A DNA stretch of 64,000 nt from Bacillota bacterium. Its GTDB lineage: Bacteria; Bacillota; Dethiobacteria; DTU022. Positions within the stretch are counted from its first letter, which is position 1. Each line of letters begins with the position of its first letter. The position numbers and the translations under genes are program-made. The stretch lies in NCBI GenBank assembly GCA_033549065.1, contig JAWSUE010000004.1:62001-126000 (forward strand). The letters are read 5' to 3'. Positions 29,296 to 39,886 of the stretch are shown here, in pieces. Below the pieces are notes generated by a model that did not search any database, had not been told where the DNA came from, and saw only the letters and a program-made list of their open reading frames with translations.

Positions 29296-29838
29296 TTAAT
29301 AAATGTACGGTTTACCCCATTCTTCTCCCGAGACAATCTCTTCCAACCCTTTGCGCGGTCTCTCCGAGGGCTCTGTTCCGGGATAACCCAGAGGGGTAAG
29401 GCCTACAATACGAATACCTTCGGGGACGGAACATGCGGCACGTGCTTTTGCTTCGTCAAACCATGCTATCCAGCAGGTTCCCAATCCTTCAGCATGGGCT
29501 GCAAGCATCAACTGCTGCATAGCCAGGCCCGCATCAAGCAGGTAATATTCTTTACCATCCTGTACTCCCGATTCCTTTGGATCAGCACATATTACCAGCA
29601 CTACCGGAGCGGTTTGCCCCACAGCTTTTTTTGCCGGATTATTATCAGGCATGCTGTCGGCCAGCATTGCTTTTCTTTCAGAATCTTTAACTATGATAAA
29701 CCGCCAGCACTGCTGGTTGCTCCAGGAAGGAGCAATTCTTGCCGCGTCAAGTATTCGGTCCAGTTTCTCCTTTGGAATAGGATCGGGTAAATATTTTCTG
29801 ATGCTTCGCCTTTTCTTTAAAGCTTCATATAGATCCAT
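29296..29838 (-). CDS. Nitroreductase-family FMN oxidoreductase
   Basis: 180 residues. Family opening LYEALKKRRSIRKYLPDPIP holds the FMN-binding Arg-Arg-Ser-x-Arg, followed by APSWSNQQCWRF and the C-terminal GLTPLGYPGTEPSERPRK. It reduces flavin substrates or nitro compounds with NAD(P)H; the physiological substrate is unknown. Start: ATG with GGGAGG about 8 nt upstream. It lies between rnr and smpB, an unusual guest in an otherwise conserved RNA-quality-control cluster. Confidence 0.9.
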   Translation of the reverse strand: MDLYEALKKRRSIRKYLPDPIPKEKLDRILDAARIAPSWSNQQCWRFIIVKDSERKAMLADSMPDNNPAKKAVGQTAPVVLVICADPKESGVQDGKEYYLLDAGLAMQQLMLAAHAEGLGTCWIAWFDEAKARAACSVPEGIRIVGLTPLGYPGTEPSERPRKGLEEIVSGEEWGKPYIY

Positions 29839-29905
29839 TGAAATGCCTCCCTATTAACTTAAACTAAACAACAGCAGATTTTCGCCCACCATTGAAAACC
29901 TGGAA

Positions 29906-32071
29906 TCAAGAAATCTCCGTTTTTTTATATTCAGCAAATGTTATTTTGCCTTCCTCGCGGTTGACCCGGGTAACCTGGATCCGGATTAAATCACCTAGAC
30001 GGTATGTTTTTCGGGTTCGTTCACCGACCAGTGAGGCTGCCTTTTCGTTATAAATATAATAATCATCATCTAATTCGCTTACTGGAATCATCCCTTCAAT
30101 GGTGTTGTCGAGTTCAACAAATAGGCCAAAATTGGTTACCCCATTTATAATACCATCATAAACTTCTCCAATCTTCTGCTCCATATATTCGGCTTTTTTG
30201 ATTTCAATACTGGCCCTTTCAGCGTCAACCGCAGCTCTTTCCCTCTCTGAAGAATGCAGAGCTATTTCCGGCAGGCGTGTTTTCAGACGTTTAATCCTCT
30301 CGGCAGTCAAACCACCGGGTAGAAGTTTCTTTTTTAATATCCGGTGGACCACAAGATCAGGATAGCGCCGGATTGGTGATGTAAAATGACAGTAGTACGA
30401 AGATGATAGTCCAAAATGTCCTTCATTTGAAGCACTATATACTGCCTGCGGCAGTGAGCGCAATACCAGGTAACGCACCAGTTTCTGGTTTCTCTCACCT
30501 CTTGTTTTTTCAAGAAGCTCTTTTAAGTGTTTCGGTTTAAGATTTTTCATTCCTGATACAGCGCTTATTCCCATCAGGGATAGGGTTTCACGTAACATAG
30601 TCAATTTTTCTTCGGTCGGGATGGTATGAATCCTGTAAATACAGGGAATTTTTTTAGCTGCGAGATATGAAGCAACAGCTTCGTTACAGTAAATCATAAA
30701 TTCCTCAATAAGTGATTCTGATCGTCCCATTGCTCTTTTTTCGACAGAAACAGGCACTTCGTTTTCATCAAGTTCGATTCTTGCTTCCGGAAGATCAAGG
30801 TCCAGCGCTCCTCTTTGAAAACGATTTCTTCTGAGTATTTCTGCCAGCTGCGACATCTGATCTATTATTAAGGGTAGCGACTCATCTTTAAATTTTCCTT
30901 CGCCCGATTTCCCGTTAAAATATGCTTCAACCTGTTGATATGTTAATCTTTCAGTCACCCGGATCAAACTCGGGAAAAATCTTGCCGAGAGTAGATTGCC
31001 ATCAGAATCTATATCCATGATTGCACTGACTGCAAGGCGGTCTTTCTCAGCCTGCAGGCTGCAGAGGTTCTCTGAAAGGGCAGGTGGCAGCATGTGGATC
31101 GCCCGCTCAACCAGGTAAATACTTGTTCCCCGTTTAAAGGCTTCCCGGTCAAGGGGTTTGCCTTCACGAACATAATGGGAGACGTCGGCGATATGAACTC
31201 CTAGCCGGTGTCCGCCATCAGGAAGGTTTTCCAACGAAACCGCATCATCGAAGTCCCGGGCAGTCTGGTCATCGATCGTAACCATTTTAAGATCTCTAAG
31301 ATCTTCCCTGCCCTGTTCACTGGCAATTATTTTTACATCTTCCTCTTGTGGCAAATTTTCTATTTCCTGCATAACCTGAGCAGGAAAATCTCCGGGTAAA
31401 TCAAAACGATGTTTGAAAGCCAGCTTCTCCGCAAGGTAACTACCAGTGGGGCCAAGCAACTCGGCAACATTACCCCGGGCAAGCTTATTTCCCTGGGGCC
31501 ATTTTTCGATCTCTACAATAACCTTGTCACCACTTTGTGCTTTCTCCAGTTTATGTTTTTCAACACTGATAACTCCAGGAAAGCGCTGATCATCAGGAAT
31601 AACGTAATATCTCTTTTTTTCTTTTTGCAGGGTTCCAATAAGACGGTTTCTGCCGCGTTTAAGGATTCCGATTACCGTTCCTTCCCTTCGCCGCCTTCCC
31701 CGCTTTTTTTCATCAACCCGAACCATTACCTTATCACCGTGAGCAGCGTCATTCAGGTTACCGGCGCTGATAAAAATATCTTCTGCCTGCCGGTCAGGAC
31801 GGAGGAATGCAAAACCACGACGGTTTCCCTGAAGAACTCCGGTTATTAATCCCAGGCGATCGGGCAGGCCAAACCGTCCACGCTCTGTTTTAACCAAGAG
31901 TCCCTCATCCTGCATTTTACGGATTTCGTTAAGTAAAACTGCCTTGTCTTCGCGGCGTAACTTTAGACCTTCCAGTATTTGGGGCAAGGCCATTGAAGTT
32001 TGTTTCTGATGCCGCAATAGTTGTTCTAAAGAAATTCTAAGCTGCGCTGAACTATTTTTTCTATCGCTCAA
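29906..32071 (-). CDS. rnr: Ribonuclease R
   Basis: 721 residues. Domains in order: N-terminal winged-helix RNase B region, two cold-shock domains, the RNB catalytic domain with TIDDQTARDFDDAVSLE (metal-binding Asp cluster), and a C-terminal S1 domain (GEVYDGIINGVTNFGLFVEL). It is a 3'-to-5' exoribonuclease that degrades structured RNA and works with tmRNA-SmpB on faulty messages, which fits its neighbours. The start is TTG at 32071, with the ribosome binding site AGGAG rather far (14 nt) upstream. Confidence 0.95.
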   Translation of the reverse strand: MSDRKNSSAQLRISLEQLLRHQKQTSMALPQILEGLKLRREDKAVLLNEIRKMQDEGLLVKTERGRFGLPDRLGLITGVLQGNRRGFAFLRPDRQAEDIFISAGNLNDAAHGDKVMVRVDEKKRGRRRREGTVIGILKRGRNRLIGTLQKEKKRYYVIPDDQRFPGVISVEKHKLEKAQSGDKVIVEIEKWPQGNKLARGNVAELLGPTGSYLAEKLAFKHRFDLPGDFPAQVMQEIENLPQEEDVKIIASEQGREDLRDLKMVTIDDQTARDFDDAVSLENLPDGGHRLGVHIADVSHYVREGKPLDREAFKRGTSIYLVERAIHMLPPALSENLCSLQAEKDRLAVSAIMDIDSDGNLLSARFFPSLIRVTERLTYQQVEAYFNGKSGEGKFKDESLPLIIDQMSQLAEILRRNRFQRGALDLDLPEARIELDENEVPVSVEKRAMGRSESLIEEFMIYCNEAVASYLAAKKIPCIYRIHTIPTEEKLTMLRETLSLMGISAVSGMKNLKPKHLKELLEKTRGERNQKLVRYLVLRSLPQAVYSASNEGHFGLSSSYYCHFTSPIRRYPDLVVHRILKKKLLPGGLTAERIKRLKTRLPEIALHSSERERAAVDAERASIEIKKAEYMEQKIGEVYDGIINGVTNFGLFVELDNTIEGMIPVSELDDDYYIYNEKAASLVGERTRKTYRLGDLIRIQVTRVNREEGKITFAEYKKTEIS

Positions 32072-32156
32072 GGTAATTTATTCAACTCCTATTCCTGCCA
32101 CAACTTCACCTGGCGGGATTTGTTATCGTAAGAATAATTATAAATCCTTTTAATTT

Positions 32157-32193
32157 AAAATAAAAGGCAGGGGCATCATTGGCTCCCCTGCCT
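32157..32193 (-). terminator. Intrinsic terminator after secG
   Basis: On the minus strand AGGCAGGGG pairs with CCCCTGCCT (9 bp; plus coordinates 32165-32173 and 32185-32193), followed by TTTATTTT. It lies 24 bp after the secG stop and should end the glycolytic-secG transcript, giving rnr its own control. Confidence 0.85.
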
Positions 32194-32217
32194 GAATTTC
32201 TAGATATATTACCCGGA

Positions 32218-32442
32218 TTAGTTAATTACAACCAGTGCAATGGTAAAGAGCATAAAACCAACAGCCAGAAATGTTGTTACTTTACCCAGTTTTTCATCCA
32301 ATCCTTTCTTTTTGCCGACAAGTGACTGTGCACCACCGGCTATAGCTCCCAAACCCGCACTGCGCCCTGACTGCAGAAGCACCGTTGCGATCAAAGCCAG
32401 ACATAAAACCAGGTAAATAATCGTTAATACTGTTCCGAGCAT
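32218..32442 (-). CDS. secG: Preprotein translocase subunit SecG
   Basis: 74 residues with two hydrophobic helices (about 3-23 and 52-72) and the loop LLQSGRSAGLGAIAGGAQSLVGKKKGLD characteristic of SecG. It is the small third subunit of the SecYEG channel. The start is the ATG at 32442, 8 nt after GGAGG. The next genes upstream are eno and the other lower-glycolysis genes, the standard Firmicute order. Confidence 0.93.
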   Translation of the reverse strand: MLGTVLTIIYLVLCLALIATVLLQSGRSAGLGAIAGGAQSLVGKKKGLDEKLGKVTTFLAVGFMLFTIALVVIN

Positions 32443-32522
32443 AAGCAATACCTCCAAAATTCATCAATACAAACCGAACACTCGATATTTTAACACATTA
32501 AACCCTTTTTGACAAATAATTA

Positions 32523-33830
<1,308 letters not shown>

Positions 33831-33838
33831 CTAGTTAA

Positions 33839-35371
33839 TTATTCCTTCTTCAGCATACTCTTACCCGACATCTCGGATGGCACATCAAGGTCAGCCAATT
33901 CAAGGATAGTAGGAGCCACATCAGCCAGAATGCCCCTGTCCCGCAATTTATGTTCCTCGGGGCTCAGCATCAGAAAGGGAACCGGATTCGCACTGTGTGC
34001 TGTAAGGGTTTCCCCAGCCTTATCACGCATCTGTTCTGCGTTTCCATGATCGCCGCATATAAGAATGTTCCAACCCCGGGGCAACCCCGCTGCGGCTACA
34101 GCTCCCAGCCCCGTATCAACTGCTTCAACCGCTTTAATTGCCGCATTAAATTTGCCTGAATGCCCCACCATATCTGCGTTGGCAAAGTTGGCTACAATTA
34201 AGGGATGTTTACTTTCTTTTATCGTTTCAACAATCCGGCTGGTAACTTCAGGTGCGCTCATTTCCGGCATCAGATCGTATGTAGCCACCCCGGGAGATGG
34301 AACCAGGATACGATCTTCTCCGGGAAACGGGTATTCTCGGCCTCCGCTGAAAAAAAACGTTACATGTGCATATTTTTCGGTCTCGGCTATTCTCATCTGC
34401 GCAAGATTCCGGCTTGCATATACTTCACCCAGGGTTGATCGTAAATCTTCAGTTATGAATGCAGCCGGAACATTATATTGTTTGTTATACTCTGTCATCG
34501 TTGCAAAGAAAGGTAAGGGGAAATTATCTCCACGGTTGAAATGAGAAAAATCAGCTTCGATTAATGTGCGGCTGAGCTGACGGGCCCGATCAGGCCGAAA
34601 ATTGAAAAATATAACACTGTCTTCGGAATGAATTAACGTCCGCGGTCGCCCTGAACTATCCAGTATAACCGATGGTTGAACAAATTCATCACCTTCACCG
34701 CGTTCATAAGCTTGTTCCAGGGCTTCTATGGGATCATAATAGCTGATTCCTTCACCTCTGACATAAGCCCTGTAAGCTTTCTCGATCCGATCCCAACGGT
34801 TATCACGATCCATGGCATAGTATCGGCCGGTTACTGTAGCTATTTGCCCGTATCCTTTTTCTTTGCCAAGCTTATCCAGCTGTTCGAGGAAAGGTTTTGC
34901 TCCAAAAGGTATGGTATCTCGCCCATCCAGGATTGCATGGACAAAAACCTTCTGTAATTTCTGCCGGCCAGCCATTTCCAGCAGCGCCAGAAGATGATCA
35001 AAATGGCTGTGCACTCCTCCGTCTGATACGAGACCGATCAGGTGCAGAGAACTTTCATTGTTTTTTGCCGACTGCATTGCCTCTATTAAAACAGGGTTGT
35101 TAAAAAAATCACCTGAATTTATGCACCTGCTTATTCTGGTTAATTCCTGGTATACTATCCTTCCAGCCCCCAGGTTGAGATGGCCAACTTCTGAATTGCC
35201 CATCTGTCCATCAGGCAGTCCAACCGCTTCACCTGCAGCATCAAGCAGAGCCCAGGGGTACTCTGACATAAATCTGTCCATCTGTGGGGTATTTGCCTGA
35301 AGTATAGCATTGCCTTCAGATTCTTCACTGAAGCCCCATCCATCAAGCACAATCAAGATAATCTTTTTCAA
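33839..35371 (-). CDS. gpmI: Phosphoglycerate mutase, cofactor-independent
   Basis: 510 residues, alkaline-phosphatase superfamily. The first metal site includes LDGWGF; the catalytic Ser is in GQMGNSEVGHLNLGAG; HSHFDH and DGRDT follow; the second metal motif is ICGDHGNAEQM. Mn2+-dependent interconversion of 3- and 2-phosphoglycerate. Its start overlaps the tpiA stop by 4 bp, so the two are translationally coupled. Confidence 0.97.
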   Translation of the reverse strand: MKKIILIVLDGWGFSEESEGNAILQANTPQMDRFMSEYPWALLDAAGEAVGLPDGQMGNSEVGHLNLGAGRIVYQELTRISRCINSGDFFNNPVLIEAMQSAKNNESSLHLIGLVSDGGVHSHFDHLLALLEMAGRQKLQKVFVHAILDGRDTIPFGAKPFLEQLDKLGKEKGYGQIATVTGRYYAMDRDNRWDRIEKAYRAYVRGEGISYYDPIEALEQAYERGEGDEFVQPSVILDSSGRPRTLIHSEDSVIFFNFRPDRARQLSRTLIEADFSHFNRGDNFPLPFFATMTEYNKQYNVPAAFITEDLRSTLGEVYASRNLAQMRIAETEKYAHVTFFFSGGREYPFPGEDRILVPSPGVATYDLMPEMSAPEVTSRIVETIKESKHPLIVANFANADMVGHSGKFNAAIKAVEAVDTGLGAVAAAGLPRGWNILICGDHGNAEQMRDKAGETLTAHSANPVPFLMLSPEEHKLRDRGILADVAPTILELADLDVPSEMSGKSMLKKE

Positions 35372-36135
35372 TTATGAACCGCCTTCCGGGCTGCCTGAAC
35401 CAGCGTGCTGAACGAATCGGCTTCAAGGCTTGCACCCCCTACCAGGGCGCCATGAACTGAAGGGAGTTCAACAAAAGAGCCAATATTTTCTGAGTTAACA
35501 CTTCCTCCATATTGTACTCGAAGTTCCCCGGTAATCCGGGAACCTAACAAATTTTCGACCTTGCTGCGAATATACCTGGCAGCATTTTCGGCATCTTCTG
35601 CAGTAGCCGCCTTTCCGGTACCGATAGCCCAGATCGGTTCATAGGCTATTACCAGCCCGGATGTCTTAGCCTGATCAATTCCAACCAGGGCACTTTTAAG
35701 TTGTTTTTCAATGACATGATCAGTTGTTCCCCGGTTCCTTTCTGATTCAGACTCGCCAACACAAAGAATCGGCTTTAATCCATAGCTTAGGGCAGCAGCA
35801 ATCTTATCATGAATTTGTTGATCACTTTCTGCCATAAGCCGACGTCTTTCCGAGTGTCCGATAATCACATATTCAATCCCGAGTTCGAAAAGCATGGCCG
35901 AAGATATTTCTCCGGTATATGCTCCTTTCTCAGCCCAGTGAATATTTTGTGCACCAAGTTTAATTGAACTGTTTTTAAGAACTTCTGCTGCTGAAAAAAG
36001 TGCAGTAAAGGGGGGGCAGATTACAATATCTACATCACCAAATAACTTTTCTTCTACAATAATAGATCTACAGTATTCCTCTGTTTCAGCAACAGTTTTA
36101 TGCATCTTCCAATTTGCAGCTATTAAAAGTTTCAC
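35368..36135 (-). CDS. tpiA: Triosephosphate isomerase
   Basis: 255 residues. AANWKMHKT (catalytic Lys), GHSERRR (catalytic His), the signature AYEPIWAIGTGKAAT (catalytic Glu and loop 6), and the phosphate loop VQYGGSVN are all present. The start is the GTG at 36135, 7 nt after GGGGAGG; a TTG two codons upstream touches the ribosome binding site. Interconverts glyceraldehyde 3-phosphate and dihydroxyacetone phosphate. Confidence 0.97.
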   Translation of the reverse strand: MKLLIAANWKMHKTVAETEEYCRSIIVEEKLFGDVDIVICPPFTALFSAAEVLKNSSIKLGAQNIHWAEKGAYTGEISSAMLFELGIEYVIIGHSERRRLMAESDQQIHDKIAAALSYGLKPILCVGESESERNRGTTDHVIEKQLKSALVGIDQAKTSGLVIAYEPIWAIGTGKAATAEDAENAARYIRSKVENLLGSRITGELRVQYGGSVNSENIGSFVELPSVHGALVGGASLEADSFSTLVQAARKAVHN

Positions 36136-36168
36136 GATCAATCCTCCCCGATTACCTGGTTTATATCA

Positions 36169-37353
36169 TTATTTATCTTCAAGGGCAGATATACCGGGAA
36201 GATCTTTGCCTTCCCAGAATTCCAATGTAGCTCCACCGCCGGTTGAGATAAAATTTATCTTACCAGATAAACCTAACCCTTCCAGAGCCGCCACCAGATC
36301 TCCTCCACCAACGATTGAATAGGCCTTGCTCGAGGCAACAGCCCGGGCAATCATTTCTGTTCCCTGATCAAATGGAGATATTTCAAATACACCAAGGGGA
36401 CCATTCCACACTACCATTTCAGCGTCTTTTATATATTTACCAAATAAGTTTACCGTTTCCGGACCTATATCAACAGCCTTCCATTTACCGGAAACCTGTT
36501 CGGGAGACATAACTGCATAAGGTAAACCCGGTTCAAGATCTTCAGTTACAGTCAGGTCAAGCGGAAGTATAATCTTACCGCGTCGTTTTTCACTTTCTTC
36601 CAGTAATTCTCCGGCTTTTTCAACGAGTCCCTTTTCATAAAATGACGAACCCATGTTATAACCGCGGGCAGCCAAAAAAGTGTTGGCCATCCCACCACCG
36701 ATCAACAAATAATCAGCCAGGGATAAAAATTTATGGATTACATTAATTTTATCCGATACTTTGGCTCCACCCAGTATGACTGTCAGCGGACGCCCCGGTT
36801 GTTCAAGGCAGCGCGAAAGTTCTTCGATTTCTTTTTTCATCAGCAGCCCTGCCACGGCTGGAATATAAGCAGCAACTCCTGCTGTTGAAGCATGTGCACG
36901 ATGAGCAGTGCCAAAGGCATCATTGACATAGAGGTCGAAGGGTTCGGCCAACAGGCGGGCAAATTCAGGGTCATTATTTTCCTCCCGCTCATCAAACCGG
37001 AGATTTTCGAGAAGTAGAATATCCCCGTCTTTCATCCTTTTAACAGCATTTGATACTTCATGGCCAATAATGTAATCAATTTTATGTACAGGTTTATTTA
37101 ATAATTCAGCAAGCCTTGAAACGACAGGATCCATAACCATTTCTTTAACCGGTTTGCCTTTCGGCCGGCCAAGGTGTGAAGCTAAAACCAGATGTGCACC
37201 TCGTTCTGACAGCCATTTTATCGTTGGAATGGCAGCCCTGATCCGGCTGTCATCCCGGACAGCTCCTTCTTCCAGGGGAACATTGAAATCGACCCTTAGT
37301 AATATTTTTTTTCCGGCGACTTCAAGGTCAAGGATGCTTTTTTTATTCAGCAA
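36169..37353 (-). CDS. pgk: Phosphoglycerate kinase
   Basis: 394 residues. LRVDFNVP near the N-terminus, HLGRPKGK, the hinge and nucleotide-binding segment VILGGAKVSDKI, GGGMANTF, and GGGDLVAALE with STGGGATLEFWEGKDLPG at the C-terminus. Makes ATP from 1,3-bisphosphoglycerate. Start TTG at 37353 with GAGGTGG upstream. It lies 22 bp after rpoN; the usual gap gene is not between them. Confidence 0.97.
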   Translation of the reverse strand: MLNKKSILDLEVAGKKILLRVDFNVPLEEGAVRDDSRIRAAIPTIKWLSERGAHLVLASHLGRPKGKPVKEMVMDPVVSRLAELLNKPVHKIDYIIGHEVSNAVKRMKDGDILLLENLRFDEREENNDPEFARLLAEPFDLYVNDAFGTAHRAHASTAGVAAYIPAVAGLLMKKEIEELSRCLEQPGRPLTVILGGAKVSDKINVIHKFLSLADYLLIGGGMANTFLAARGYNMGSSFYEKGLVEKAGELLEESEKRRGKIILPLDLTVTEDLEPGLPYAVMSPEQVSGKWKAVDIGPETVNLFGKYIKDAEMVVWNGPLGVFEISPFDQGTEMIARAVASSKAYSIVGGGDLVAALEGLGLSGKINFISTGGGATLEFWEGKDLPGISALEDK

Positions 37354-37375
37354 CTGCCTTCACCACCTCTTGAAT

Positions 37376-38794
37376 CTATTTACGGCGTCTTTTGTATGAA
37401 GCGGGAATTGATATCTCCTCGCGGTACTTGGCAACTGTTCGTCTTGATATACTTATTCCCTTTTCCTGCAGCACCTCAGCTAACCGTTGATCGCTTAACG
37501 GTTTATCCGGCGATTCCGCATCAACCAGCTCTCGGATATACGTTTTTATACTGTGCGAGGAGTAATTGTCTCCTTCGGATCCGGTGATGCCGCTGGAAAA
37601 GAAAAATTTAAGGGGAAATAATCCACGGGGCGTTTGGATATATTTATTGGCGGTTGCCCTGCTTACAGTTGATTCATGAACTCCCACATTCTCCGCAACC
37701 TCTTTTAGGGTGAGGGGTTTTAGTTTTTTTATACCGTAATCGAGAAAAGGTTTTTGGATATCAATTATTTGTTGCGATACTCTAAATAAAGTCAGCCTTC
37801 TCTGTTCAATACTCCGGATAAGCCAATAAGCCTTTTCAATTTTCCCCTTGATAAATGAAGACAGCTGTTCATCTGTAGAGCTGCTTTTTAGCAATTTTTG
37901 GTAAACCGTACTGATGGTTAATTGTGGAAAGTTGCTGTCGTTGCCCATGATCACATACTGGTCATCAACCTTTTCCACAATCACATCGGGGATAATATAT
38001 CTGGTTTCTTCACCTTCACCAAATATACTTCCGGGTTTGGGGTTTAAAGTCCTGATCAGATTAACCGCTTCTTTTACTCGATTCTGATCACAACGCAAGC
38101 GTGAAGCAATATACTGATAGCGACCATCAGCGGCAGCAGGCAGAAATTTCTTTACTATTTCGCAGGCAAGAGGATGTGGATCTTCCATTTTGTCCAGCTG
38201 AAGCATCAGGCATTCCTGAAGATTTCGGCATCCGATCCCAGTTGGTTCCAGCTTTTGAATAATCCCAAGAGCCTCTTCCAGCTCAGGGATATCTACCCCC
38301 AGTGCAATAGCCAATTCATCAAGTTCTCCCTGGAGGTAGCCATTATGGTCAAGGCTGCCGACAAGAAAAGAAGCTACGTTAAACTGGCGTTCCGTCAGAG
38401 AGAGTAAACGCAGCTGTCCCAGGAGATCTTCGGCCATAGTACTTTCAGAACAGGCACAATTATCAATTGACGGGTAATTTTCATTATCGATCCTTATACC
38501 GCCTTTATAACTTTCAGCAGTATCAAGATCCATATCCCTGAAATATTCCTCCCAGGGAAATTCATCATCAGAAACCTTTTTGGCTTCCTCATCAATTACT
38601 ACCTCTTCATTTTCAGCTTTCTCTTCTTCCTGTGGCTCCTGCACTTCCAGTACCGGATTATTAAGCAGCTCTTCCTGGATATAATCCTGAAGTTCCAGCG
38701 CAGAGTACTGAAGCAGCGTTATCGCCAACTTCAGTTCAGGCGTAATGATCAGCTTTTGAGTTTGTTCCAGTTTGAGATTATAATCAAGCTTCAC
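37376..38794 (-). CDS. rpoN: RNA polymerase sigma-54 factor
   Basis: 472 residues. A Gln/Leu-rich activator-interacting region (about 1-50, KLEQTQKLIITPELKLAITLLQ), an acidic region II, the core-binding domain, the helix-turn-helix (TLKEVAENVGVHESTVSRAT) and the C-terminal RpoN box SRRTVAKYREE, which contacts the -24 element. It needs an AAA+ enhancer-binding protein, none of which is in the window. The start is GTG at 38794, 8 nt after GGAG. A consensus sigma-54 promoter lies just upstream of the gene on the opposite strand. Confidence 0.96.
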   Translation of the reverse strand: MKLDYNLKLEQTQKLIITPELKLAITLLQYSALELQDYIQEELLNNPVLEVQEPQEEEKAENEEVVIDEEAKKVSDDEFPWEEYFRDMDLDTAESYKGGIRIDNENYPSIDNCACSESTMAEDLLGQLRLLSLTERQFNVASFLVGSLDHNGYLQGELDELAIALGVDIPELEEALGIIQKLEPTGIGCRNLQECLMLQLDKMEDPHPLACEIVKKFLPAAADGRYQYIASRLRCDQNRVKEAVNLIRTLNPKPGSIFGEGEETRYIIPDVIVEKVDDQYVIMGNDSNFPQLTISTVYQKLLKSSSTDEQLSSFIKGKIEKAYWLIRSIEQRRLTLFRVSQQIIDIQKPFLDYGIKKLKPLTLKEVAENVGVHESTVSRATANKYIQTPRGLFPLKFFFSSGITGSEGDNYSSHSIKTYIRELVDAESPDKPLSDQRLAEVLQEKGISISRRTVAKYREEISIPASYKRRRK

Positions 38795-38912
38795 TATAAA
38801 AACTCCTATCAAAAAATCTTAAAAGTTCTGTCAGGATTTAGTAAGCCGCTAAAAAGCCGGTTAAAAGCTAGTTCGACATACTGAAAATAAATCCTGCCCT
38901 GGGTGAACTAAC

Positions 38913-38928
38913 TGGCACGCTTTTTGCT
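38913..38928 (+). promoter_or_regulatory. Consensus sigma-54 promoter, antisense to whiA
   Basis: TGGCACGCTTTTTGCT matches the full -24/-12 consensus TGGCACG-N4-TTGCW, with the GG and GC pairs correctly spaced. It lies in the short gap between whiA and rpoN and points into the 3' end of whiA on the opposite strand. No plus-strand gene follows, so any product would be an antisense or non-coding RNA. Confidence 0.6.
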
Positions 38929-38930
38929 AG

Positions 38931-39866
38931 CTACCCAGATTTTTTCTCCAGGATCTTTTCAAGCTGCCTGAACCGATGATTCATTGCAGATTTGCTTGCA
39001 GGAGGTTCAAGCATCTCACCAAGTTCTTTGAGTGAGGCTTCAGGAAAACGCCTGCGGGCAGCAGCGGCTTCCCTGAGAGATGGTGTGATATTGTTTAAAC
39101 CGATCAGAGCATCCACTTGATCAATAATATCAAGCTGGTGTCGTGAAGAAGCAATTACCTTCTCCAGATTAGCAGTTTCACAATTAACAAGGCGGTTAAC
39201 CTGGTTCCGCATACTGCTAACTACACGCATGCTCTCTAACTTCAATAATGTTCCGCCGGCACCTATTATGCGCAAGAAGTCGGCGACTGCTTCAGCACTT
39301 TTGAAATATATAAAGACAGAACCGCTGCGCCTTCTGATTATGGGCACCAGGTTAAATGATTCCAGGATCCGCTTGTAAACCTGGGCATCTTCAAAACTGC
39401 CGCAGTTTAATTCAAGATGATAACCCGATTTTCTTGATACACTGATACTGCCCCCGGCTAAAAAAAGTCCACGCAGAAATGCTTTCAAGCAGCAATTTCG
39501 TCTTGGGACAGCCGAAGATCTTCTAAAAAAACCGATGTGACATCCGGCCTCTTTTAAGTCAAGGTAAACCAGCAGGGCATCTATCTGCTCCGCCCCGGGG
39601 ACCTGAACAAGAAATTTGTTTTTACCCAACCTTTTTTCCTGCTGTCTGACTATAACCGGGGTTGCAACCCCGGCCTGCCTTAGAAGGTTGAATAACCTGC
39701 GGGCGACAATGCTGTCATCAACCGCAATGCTGAGAATATGGACATTTCTCCGAATAGTATAGTACCCGTGCCTAAGTAACAATGCCTTAAGTTCCCAGGA
39801 GCTACAGCAGTCGAGCAGCTCTTCCCGCCTGGTCAGTTCCTCTTTTACCTGCCTGGTCAAAGACAC
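38931..39866 (-). CDS. whiA: DNA-binding protein WhiA
   Basis: 311 residues. The N-terminal half is a degenerate LAGLIDADG homing-endonuclease fold (FLRGLFLAGGSIS, GYHLELNCGSFEDA). The C-terminal helix-turn-helix contains IDALIGLNNITPSLREAAAARR and ASLKELGEMLEPPASKSAMNHR. In Firmicutes WhiA affects cell division and chromosome segregation; in actinobacteria it controls sporulation. Start GTG with AAGGGG upstream. It follows rapZ by 20 bp. Confidence 0.94.
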   Translation of the reverse strand: MSLTRQVKEELTRREELLDCCSSWELKALLLRHGYYTIRRNVHILSIAVDDSIVARRLFNLLRQAGVATPVIVRQQEKRLGKNKFLVQVPGAEQIDALLVYLDLKEAGCHIGFFRRSSAVPRRNCCLKAFLRGLFLAGGSISVSRKSGYHLELNCGSFEDAQVYKRILESFNLVPIIRRRSGSVFIYFKSAEAVADFLRIIGAGGTLLKLESMRVVSSMRNQVNRLVNCETANLEKVIASSRHQLDIIDQVDALIGLNNITPSLREAAAARRRFPEASLKELGEMLEPPASKSAMNHRFRQLEKILEKKSG

Positions 39867-39886
39867 AGATAATACTACCCCTTTGA

